Positions 32,405 to 37,970 of a DNA stretch of 37,970 bases are shown here, piece after piece (within the stretch, counting starts at the first letter, position 1; the number at the start of each line of letters is the position of its first letter). A program made the translations under genes and the position numbers. This DNA comes from Saprospiraceae bacterium (GTDB taxonomy: Bacteria > Bacteroidota > Bacteroidia > Chitinophagales > Saprospiraceae): assembly GCA_016787415.1 (NCBI GenBank), contig JAEUUT010000252.1, positions 1-37,970 of the forward strand, written 5' to 3'. Below the pieces are notes generated by a model that ran no database searches, was not told the DNA's origin, and worked only from the letters and a program-made list of their open reading frames with translations.

Positions 32405-32429
32405 TGAACCTCCTATCCTTGGAGGTTCA
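32405..32429. other. Perfect hairpin in the 379-base gap before the 32560 gene
   Basis: TGAACCTCC (32405-32413) and GGAGGTTCA (32421-32429) form a perfect 9-pair stem with a 7-base loop, followed on the plus strand by CTTTTCG, a weak T run. The rest of the gap 32181-32559 holds no convincing gene. TTTGTACCGTCGG at 32360-32372 resembles the start region of the 15247 promoter. The hairpin could be an attenuator or leader structure of the small secreted-protein gene. Confidence 0.5.
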
Positions 32430-32559
32430 CTTTTCGCGCGAAAATCCTGAGCATTTACACCTTCCCCAACCGCTCTGCTGACACCGCATCGGCCTGGCCA
32501 TCTCATGCATTCCGGCGAGCAATGGGGGTTTTCATTTCACAGAATAAACTCTGATTATC

Positions 32560-32913
32560 ATGCTTAAAGTACTGCTTTTTATCAGCCTTTTTCAATTTTC
32601 CGGCCTCCAAATTCAGCCTGGTGATGCAGATCAACAACAGTTTGACCCCTGCCCTGCCATCACTGAACTTGAAAAAACAGGTGAAACATCCAACTCCTAT
32701 GCCATGGCATGGGATTATTCCGGCGACCCCATTTTGTACAAGGTTTGGTATGTGCGCCAGTCCGACAATTACTTCAGCGGTTATTTCTATACGACGAATA
32801 CGAACTACAATTTTACAGGGCTCAGTTCCGGTGGACACACTTTTTATTGTACAGTCATCTGCCGGGGCGGCGAAAGCGGGTATATCGGGATCGAGGACTT
32901 AATAGGAGCGTAA
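32560..32913 (+). CDS. Small secreted FN3-like protein
   Basis: 117 residues with a signal peptide (MLKVLLFISLFQFSGLQIQP). The mature part of about 95 residues reads like a single fibronectin type III-style beta-sandwich: AITELEKTGETSNSYAMAWD, ILYKVWYVRQSDNYFSGYFY, NYNFTGLSSGGHTFYCTVIC. The placement of 'WD...YKVWY...NYNFTGL..G..Y' matches FN3 strands B, C and E-F. There is no T9SS domain, so it is probably periplasmic or secreted by another system. Two cysteines near the end (in HTFYCTVICRGG) and one near the start (FDPCPA) could form a disulfide. It is a one-gene unit bounded by a hairpin upstream and a strong terminator. Function unknown. Confidence 0.75.
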   Translation: MLKVLLFISLFQFSGLQIQPGDADQQQFDPCPAITELEKTGETSNSYAMAWDYSGDPILYKVWYVRQSDNYFSGYFYTTNTNYNFTGLSSGGHTFYCTVICRGGESGYIGIEDLIGA

Positions 32914-32921
32914 GTAAATGC

Positions 32922-32951
32922 CGGGGGCGCCTTGTCGGCGCCCCCGTTTTT
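32922..32951 (+). terminator. Strong rho-independent terminator of the 32560 gene
   Basis: A perfect 10-pair GC stem (32922-32931 with 32937-32946) with a TTGTC loop is followed by five T residues, eight bases after the stop codon. Confidence 0.95.
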
Positions 32952-33178
32952 CAAGGTACTCTCAAAGGAAATATTATAAAAATTTACAGAAGAATTGTTC
33001 AGAGGTTCAGAAACGATAAAGTCAGTCATAAAACAATGACAGTCAAACTTTTATACCAAGAAAACATATTTATTCGCTTGATTTTTTTCAGAGGAATCGC
33101 CAATTTTGGGTAAACGGTAAAACAGGCTTGAGCAACAATTTTGTACGATAAAAAAAGTATTTTTTCATTCATGCCCAT

Positions 33179-33529
33179 ATGAACAACCTGCTCTTATTCA
33201 ATCTCGCAGAGCCAAGTGATGCACTTATCATCATTTTATTTACCCTGTTTGTTGCCAGTACAATTAATGAGCGAATCATTGATTTTATCAAACTGAGGGT
33301 ACCGGAACTATACCTGAAATCATTCAACCAAAAAGAAGAGTTCAGGACAAGTAACTATACAAATTCATACACACCCGGCCTTGCTGACCACCCTTCCTGC
33401 CACCAACAATTCACACTCTATAATATCATACTTACACATGAAAACGCTATTCAGCCTTTTATTGTCCTGCATCGCATTAGTGTGCCATGCACAGGAAGAC
33501 AGCACCCACCACAAACCAGGATTAGTTGA
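33179..33529 (+). pseudogene. Possible truncated membrane-protein gene (N-terminal fragment)
   Basis: The frame encodes 116 residues, but only the first 55 or so look like protein: MNNLLLFNLAEPSDALIIIL with a hydrophobic helix, then INERIIDFIKLRVPELYLK, a basic amphipathic stretch of the kind that follows the first helix in larger membrane proteins. After about base 33345 the translation loses protein character and overlaps the signal peptide of the 33438 gene in another frame. It may be the remnant of a larger gene, a real short protein, or chance. The upstream 265 bases (32914-33178) hold only the terminator and AT-rich sequence, with CAATTTTG at 33134-33141 as a poor promoter match. Confidence 0.35.
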
Positions 33530-34907
33530 GGAAGCCGCCGTCGATATTCAGGCTGAAAAAATCGATGTGCTGAAAGGCCTGGTTACCTCGGTTCCCAATG
33601 CCCCATCTAACTATTGCGCCTTGATGGACGACGCCAACGTACTGATTCTGCTGGATTGTTCGACCCGCAAATCGGCCAAATCCAAAGTGTACCGGCAATC
33701 CTGTACGGAAGGCACGTGCGAGCAATGCCGGCAACAGAATATTCGGGTAGGAGATTATGTAAAGGTGTACCTCGACAATTTTAACCCCTATCTCTATTCC
33801 GCTAAAATAGAAGATCGCCAGATTGACGCCGAGTTTGGCGCCAGCCTCGATTTGTTTAAAAAACCGGATGATGATAAAAAAAATGGCTCCAGTGTAGTGT
33901 CTACCGACCCAGAAATGCTTCCTGGCCCGGTCATCCGATTGGCGCAATACGCGCAGGCAAATCTGCAAATGCGTGCATTTATCGACGTTGCTTACAACAA
34001 TACATTGCCCAATAGCGAGGTGCTCGAGGACAACAAACTGGTCATACTAAAAAACCTGGCAGATTACCAGCTCACGGCAGATGAGAATGTCGACGCCCTG
34101 TATCAACTGCTGGATGAGGCTACCCGCACCGCCAAAGAAGGCGATTACAAGCAAGCCAAACAGTTTGCCGCTACCCGTGCCGAACTGTTGCTGCTCTCTT
34201 ATCTGACCGAGGCTACCATCGTGCCGATCAAAGTAAGGAGTTATGATAAACTGGAATTCAGCATCACGCTCAAAAACAAAAAAACCAATGAAACCTATCC
34301 GCCCCGCCTGTTTCAGTATCTCATCAGGGGCGGCCTGAAAGTAGACCAGTCTTTCGGCGTAGCCTTGCATGGCCTCTGGAATCAGGAGTTTGGGTTGAGT
34401 TCCTTCTCTGTAAAGGATACGATGTACGCCAAATATCCCAATGGAGGCATCATCAAGGTTACCCGCCCCGACGGCACGGTGGAAGACAGTATTCAAAGCA
34501 TCACCGACCTCACCAAGCGAACAATTCTGGATGAAAGCAGCCCCAATAAAATTGCCCTGGGCGCCAGCACACTCACCCACCTGTACTGGCGAACCGCCAT
34601 TGGCGGTACACGCGTTCGGGTTGGTTTCGGCCCGGAAATTGGCATCAGCGCCGATATTTATCCCGAAACAGCCATTCGATACCTGCTTGGAGGCGGTCTG
34701 CTTTTTTACGACGGACAGCACCGCATCTCGCTGGATGCCGGCTTCGCTTTTGGCAAATACAGGGCTTTTGGAAACGGACAAGGCATTGGCACGGTACTTA
34801 CCGGCGCAGACACACAACCTTTGCTGGTCGAGAAAAGCGGCAGGTCATTGTACATCGGTGTTAGTTACAATGTCCCCCTGATAAAAAAGGAAACACAAAA
34901 AGAATAA
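33438..34907 (+). CDS. Secreted protein of unknown function, possible outer-membrane beta-barrel end
   Basis: 489 residues from the ATG at 33438, chosen because it gives a clean signal peptide (MKTLFSLLLSCIALVCHAQ); the frame is open 19 codons further up. Residues 30-120 contain a cysteine-rich part (SNYCALMDD, LLDCSTRK, QSCTEGTCEQCRQQNIRVGDYVKVYLDNF), the middle is helical (about 170-270), and the last 160 residues have glycine-rich alternating strands (FGVALHGLWNQEFGLSSFSV, RVRVGFGPEIGISADI, YLLGGGLLFYDGQHRISLDAGFAFGKY, SLYIGVSYNVPLI) like the barrel of a small outer-membrane protein. Family not recognised. It is convergent with the 34944 gene and its terminator reaches into that gene. Confidence 0.8.
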   Translation: MKTLFSLLLSCIALVCHAQEDSTHHKPGLVEEAAVDIQAEKIDVLKGLVTSVPNAPSNYCALMDDANVLILLDCSTRKSAKSKVYRQSCTEGTCEQCRQQNIRVGDYVKVYLDNFNPYLYSAKIEDRQIDAEFGASLDLFKKPDDDKKNGSSVVSTDPEMLPGPVIRLAQYAQANLQMRAFIDVAYNNTLPNSEVLEDNKLVILKNLADYQLTADENVDALYQLLDEATRTAKEGDYKQAKQFAATRAELLLLSYLTEATIVPIKVRSYDKLEFSITLKNKKTNETYPPRLFQYLIRGGLKVDQSFGVALHGLWNQEFGLSSFSVKDTMYAKYPNGGIIKVTRPDGTVEDSIQSITDLTKRTILDESSPNKIALGASTLTHLYWRTAIGGTRVRVGFGPEIGISADIYPETAIRYLLGGGLLFYDGQHRISLDAGFAFGKYRAFGNGQGIGTVLTGADTQPLLVEKSGRSLYIGVSYNVPLIKKETQKE

Positions 34908-34915
34908 AAACATCC

Positions 34916-34979
34916 GGCTGGAGGAAATCAGTGGGCGCCCAAATCACAGCATTTCCACACGTTCCTCCAGCCATTTTTT
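34916..34979. terminator. Bidirectional hairpin terminator between convergent genes
   Basis: GGCTGGAGGAA (34916-34926) and TTCCTCCAGCC (34962-34972) are perfect 11-base complements with a 35-base loop. On the plus strand A and six T residues follow; on the minus strand GGATG and five T residues follow. The right arm is part of the coding sequence of the minus-strand gene (its WLEE codons). It can serve the 33438 gene and the 34944 gene. Confidence 0.65.
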
Positions 34980-36401
34980 ATGTACCACAGGTTTCAAGTC
35001 CTGCAATTTTTTTTGAAGGGCCACCTTTTGATTTTCCCGAACGGTCACCATATCAAACCGCATCTTGCTCATTTTGCGCACCATTTTAATCCAGTTTATT
35101 TGCGCCTTTTTTTTCTCTGCAGTGATTGCTCTGCCGGGTATATATTTTTCATACGCATTCAAGAGGCTTTGCAGAAACTCGTAGTCTTTGTCGTGTAAAA
35201 TATAGCGGTCGAAAACAATTTTTATGAGCAAACCGCGGCCAAGAATATCAAAACCCTGCACTGCAAATACTTCCTGTGTGAGACATTCCTGTGCCGCATC
35301 AAGCGCCTTTTGGTTGTACAAAACGCCTGCTTTTGCCAACTCTATGGCAGGTTTTCTTTTGGATTTTTCGAGGTATTTAGAGAAGTCGCCGATAAATTCA
35401 AGCGCCCAGATAAAGTCATGGCACAGGCTGGCGAGGTTGGCTATATTGATAAAACTGGAATGTGTAATCCGGTTGCCCACGAGCAGCACGCCCGACGCAA
35501 TGGCCTTTTTGTAAAGCGATAGCAATTCGGCTTCCACCGTGGAATGACGTGCCAGCAGCGAAATACCACAGTTGATGAGGTGGCGAAGAATCAGGTTGTG
35601 ATCGACACTTGTCAAGGCAGGCGAAAGGGAATCAAACACATCTTTTATTTGCCTGAACCCCGCTTCCTCGACGCCATGCTGGTACAACAGATTCAACCTG
35701 AAATACAACATCAGGAGCGGGTTTTCCCTGGCAGCATCGGAGGTGGCGCAGTACTGCATAATAGTATCCAGCAGCAAAGGCACTTCATATTGCACATTCA
35801 AAATCAGTTCGCGCGCTTTTAATTCGGCCGCATCGCGAAGTTTGGAAATACAATAATACAGGTCGAGGCTACTGATGGATTCATGCAGGCTCAAAGCATA
35901 CGCTTCTGTTTTGGGCGTATCGGGGTTGTAATAGATTTGATGATGTAACTGGTGAATATGCAGGTATTGATCTGCAAGGATGCAGTCCGAGTTTTTATTT
36001 TTTTTGATCTGGGCCTCCGCTTGCTGGCGGAAATGGGTATTGGTATTGCGCCTTCCCAATGCCTGCACCAGCAGTTGGCCATACCAGTCGGGCAGGCAGT
36101 CAGTCGGTACAGGTCCCAGCACAAGTTGTGCCACTAAAAACATTTCAATCTGCTTGCTAAATCCTGAGGTCAGGTTGTGCCATTGCGGGTCTGTCAGTGT
36201 TTTCACTTTCAAACTGCGGCTACAGGCTTCGCGCATCCCGGTTCCATCCAGGTCAAACCCTGGGTGGCGTTTCACCAGGTACTGGAAAAAACGCAGGTAC
36301 TGCTCGCTTTCCTTGAAATAAGGCGATTGCAGGAACTTTTCAAATGCACGGTATTCATCGGGGTGGAGAGAACAAAGGAGGGCGTGCAATTTCATGCGCA
36401 T
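34944..36401 (-). CDS. Uncharacterised all-helical protein, paralogue of the 13584 gene
   Basis: 485 residues, no signal peptide, nearly all predicted helix. The head MRMKLHALLCSLHPDEYRAF is followed by EKFLQSPYFKESEQYLRFFQ, and the tail is HKKWLEERVEML, both shared with the 13584-14966 protein. The middle carries helix pairs such as NPLLMLYFRLNLLYQHGVEEA and AELLSLYKKAIASGVLLVGN. A start at the third codon (ATG 36395) is also possible. The matching head 'F.kFL.SPYF' and tail 'W..E.V' with a variable middle suggest a scaffold with conserved end functions. It is a single-gene unit: the gap upstream is 499 bases, and the bidirectional hairpin lies at its 3' end. Function unknown. Confidence 0.85.
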   Translation of the reverse strand: MRMKLHALLCSLHPDEYRAFEKFLQSPYFKESEQYLRFFQYLVKRHPGFDLDGTGMREACSRSLKVKTLTDPQWHNLTSGFSKQIEMFLVAQLVLGPVPTDCLPDWYGQLLVQALGRRNTNTHFRQQAEAQIKKNKNSDCILADQYLHIHQLHHQIYYNPDTPKTEAYALSLHESISSLDLYYCISKLRDAAELKARELILNVQYEVPLLLDTIMQYCATSDAARENPLLMLYFRLNLLYQHGVEEAGFRQIKDVFDSLSPALTSVDHNLILRHLINCGISLLARHSTVEAELLSLYKKAIASGVLLVGNRITHSSFINIANLASLCHDFIWALEFIGDFSKYLEKSKRKPAIELAKAGVLYNQKALDAAQECLTQEVFAVQGFDILGRGLLIKIVFDRYILHDKDYEFLQSLLNAYEKYIPGRAITAEKKKAQINWIKMVRKMSKMRFDMVTVRENQKVALQKKLQDLKPVVHKKWLEERVEML

Positions 36402-36640
36402 ATTTTTTTTGCAAACGATGGCAAAAAAAGCAATTTTTTGTCAGAGGATTCTTGCAAAAAACAAATGTGCAAAAAACTGTTTTTCAATTCCTTATGCATA
36501 AACAGCCAAAAAACGGAGCGAAAAACGCGAAGAGATTTTCAAAAATCAGGGATTAAATACAATGCTTCGGCGGGGTTACTATTGCAGTGTACTTTTTGCC
36601 ACTGTTTTCATAAACCGTCAGGAAGCGCCTGCAGGAAGTG
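36402..36640. other. Non-coding A-rich stretch upstream of the 34944 gene
   Basis: This part of the 499-base gap contains A runs and repeated 'gcaaaaaa' sequences (around 36420-36475) and no credible gene. It should hold the promoter of the minus-strand helical-protein gene, but no exact TAnnTTTG element is visible on that strand. Confidence 0.4.
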
Positions 36641-36668
36641 TTTAGCAGACAGGTGAAATGTATGTTTG
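36641..36668 (+). promoter_or_regulatory. Possible promoter of a non-coding RNA
   Basis: TATGTTTG at 36661-36668 is an exact TAnnTTTG match; TTTA at 36641-36644 is a near -33 element with a 16-base spacer. No protein-coding gene follows on the plus strand; a terminator-like hairpin does. Confidence 0.4.
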
Positions 36669-36674
36669 TTCGTA

Positions 36675-36833
36675 GGAAATAGCAGGCCACCTTTATTATG
36701 ATGTACTAACCATCCAGGCCAGTTAGAAGATTTAGCAAAGTACGTAGATGGCTAGTAAATCTTTAAAATCCGAAGGTAGGTAGCAGAATTCGGGCACGGA
36801 CCACAATTCCGGGCCTGAATTCTGCTCTTTTTT
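36675..36833 (+). ncRNA. Candidate small RNA, about 160 bases
   Basis: The stretch between the TATGTTTG element and the T-tailed hairpin at 36783-36833 has no credible reading frame but contains paired segments: CTAAC/GTTAG (36706-36710, 36722-36726 approximately) and an 8-pair stem AAGATTTA/TAAATCTT (36727-36734, 36756-36763), then the terminator stem. Promoter, internal structure and terminator in order suggest an independent small transcript. This is inference; no known RNA family is recognised. Confidence 0.35.
36783..36833 (+). terminator. Rho-independent terminator-like hairpin with T tail
   Basis: Arms 36783-36799 and 36809-36825 are complementary at 15 of 17 positions (nine outer pairs GCAGAATTC unbroken), with a 9-base loop, followed by TC and six T residues on the plus strand. 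On the minus strand it lies 76 bases after the stop of the 36901 gene but lacks a T tail in that direction. Confidence 0.65.
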
Positions 36834-36900
36834 AAAGTTCAATGCCGTTCACACCACCCGAATCTTGCTCATTTGATCTATCGGTTTTGCCCTGCCATCA

Positions 36901-37970
36901 TCACCCGTTCCGTACCGGCAGCACCTGATCAAACGCCAGTCCGCTGGAGCCTTCGCCCCTGCCTGTCTGCTTCCGAACGCCCAGCCAGGTAAACACCCTG
37001 CCATCCAGCCAGCGGGTGCGCTGGAAACTTTGCGCCACGCGCACGCCTGCTCTCGGCACCTCTTCCTCCGCTACGAAATACGGTTTTTTGTCGTTGCCTG
37101 GCAAGGGGTCAAGACCCTCCCGCAGCAGCGCCGTTCGTGGCTTAATGCGCGCATACGGCGCTTCCATGCCCGGGTAAATGCGCAACATGGATGAGCGTTG
37201 CAACTGTATCTCCCGCACATCAAAAGCATTGTCTTTTTTGATCTGAACGGGCACGAACGGAATCCAGTTTTCGGGCACTTCCGTCATCAACCTGTATTGG
37301 ATATTGGCATTAGGTGTCGGCGGTGGCGCCACCGGAACCTTGTTCTCGTACCTTTTTTTGAAATAGCGCCGGGTTTCGGAAGCGGCTTCTTTCCCCGGTT
37401 TGCCGAGGCCGGACGGTAGCGGCACAATCGTTTCGATACCCCACACCATATTCGCTATTTCGTCGCGAATCAGCATGATTTCCTCCAGCGGCTTGCCTTC
37501 CTGTACTTTCGGGGCGGATGGCAACAGCAGCAGGCTGTTGTCGGCAGCGGTGTTTGCATGTCCTTTTACGCTTTGCGAAAACATGCGCCATTGCTGCCAG
37601 GCTTCATCCTGGCCTTTGCCGGAGGATTCTATCCAGAACCGCTCGCCGAACACATTGGTAACGGCCATACCTTTTACTTCTATGACCGATCCTACCGGCA
37701 CCGTGTAAGGCAACAAAAACCAGTCATTGGCATACACCAGCCCGAATTCGATGAGCAGGAGTTTTGCCAGGTCGCTGGTGTCGGGCTGGATGTCGCCAAA
37801 GTTGGTTTTCCCATCCTCAAAAGTCCACCAGCGCGTATTGGGCATGCCATTGAAACTGACCGGTGCGGGTAAAAATTTCAGGGTCTGGGTCGTGGTGAGT
37901 GTCGGGTCTTCGGGCGCCTGTCCCAGAAATGATTGCGACGTATCCACATCGAAATTGTACCAGTCGAGCC
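36901..37970 (-). CDS. Large unknown protein, C-terminal part
   Basis: The frame is open to the right edge of the window (first visible residues LDWYNFDVDTSQSFLGQ), so the gene starts outside; 356 residues are visible. A GTG at 37947 is only an internal codon. The block FNGMPNTRWWTFEDGKTNFG followed by LAKLLLIEFGLVYANDWFLL and PVGSVIEVKGMAVTNVFGER resembles a conserved segment I recall from large hypothetical proteins in cyanobacteria and actinobacteria, where function is not known; I cannot verify this. No membrane segment or sorting domain is visible, and the end RKQTGRGEGSSGLAFDQVLP has no T9SS motif. It is probably cytoplasmic. Confidence 0.75.
   Translation of the reverse strand, partial: LDWYNFDVDTSQSFLGQAPEDPTLTTTQTLKFLPAPVSFNGMPNTRWWTFEDGKTNFGDIQPDTSDLAKLLLIEFGLVYANDWFLLPYTVPVGSVIEVKGMAVTNVFGERFWIESSGKGQDEAWQQWRMFSQSVKGHANTAADNSLLLLPSAPKVQEGKPLEEIMLIRDEIANMVWGIETIVPLPSGLGKPGKEAASETRRYFKKRYENKVPVAPPPTPNANIQYRLMTEVPENWIPFVPVQIKKDNAFDVREIQLQRSSMLRIYPGMEAPYARIKPRTALLREGLDPLPGNDKKPYFVAEEEVPRAGVRVAQSFQRTRWLDGRVFTWLGVRKQTGRGEGSSGLAFDQVLPVRNG

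Noticed and set aside
32268..32450. 60-codon plus-strand frame in the gap before the 32560 gene
   Set aside because: It has no signal, motif or promoter, and crosses the hairpin at 32405-32429.

Overview
The window looks like chromosomal DNA of a free-living Bacteroidota, most likely of the Saprospiria group. Evidence: several secreted proteins end in type IX secretion (T9SS) type A C-terminal domains with PNP motifs; one has the 'FDPNDK' domain typical of Saprospiraceae cell-surface proteins; there is a periplasmic-propeller sensor kinase of the LytS class with a LytTR regulator; and several genes are preceded by TAnnTTTG-like elements of the Bacteroidota sigma factor. I see no rRNA, tRNA, insertion sequence, phage gene or CRISPR array. 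Placement below class level is inference.

Layout. 1-3124: end of an RND multidrug-efflux operon (HAE1 pump, outer-membrane factor, terminator). 3223-3477: small membrane protein. 3631-10241: a markedly AT-rich stretch with an unknown one-pass membrane protein, a 48-residue small ORF, a DUF885 lipoprotein and a large M1-type peptidase that carries a second zincin-like domain. 10317-13466: DUF1801 protein, a proprotein-convertase-domain protein, an unknown protein and a phytanoyl-CoA dioxygenase-like oxygenase. 13584-20013: an uncharacterised helical protein and two T9SS cargo proteins. 20167-25773 (minus strand): CotH-like secreted protein, DUF4956 membrane protein, HlyD-like adaptor and TolC-like outer-membrane protein. 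25896-32180: a sensor kinase and its probable LytTR partner, separated by an AT-rich pair (unknown gene plus animal-type haem peroxidase). 32560-37970: small secreted FN3-like protein with a strong terminator, a secreted protein of unknown function, a paralogue of the helical protein, a possible small RNA, and the C-terminal part of a large unknown protein.

How the genes work together. The RND genes form a conventional drug-efflux unit. DUF4956, HlyD-like and TolC-like genes are tightly coupled (19-base gap, then a 4-base overlap) and follow the CotH gene in the same direction, but no ABC, MFS or RND pump is present. This is the best candidate for an undescribed envelope system here. The second point of interest is the peroxidase module: it sits between a kinase and a regulator that normally adjoin, differs from both in base composition, and its reading frame runs 125 bases into the 3' end of the regulator gene, as expected if it was inserted and lost its own stop codon. 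Other candidates are the dual-zincin peptidase, a 51-base near-perfect inverted repeat with tandem octamers, and a promoter-to-terminator non-coding unit at 36641-36833.
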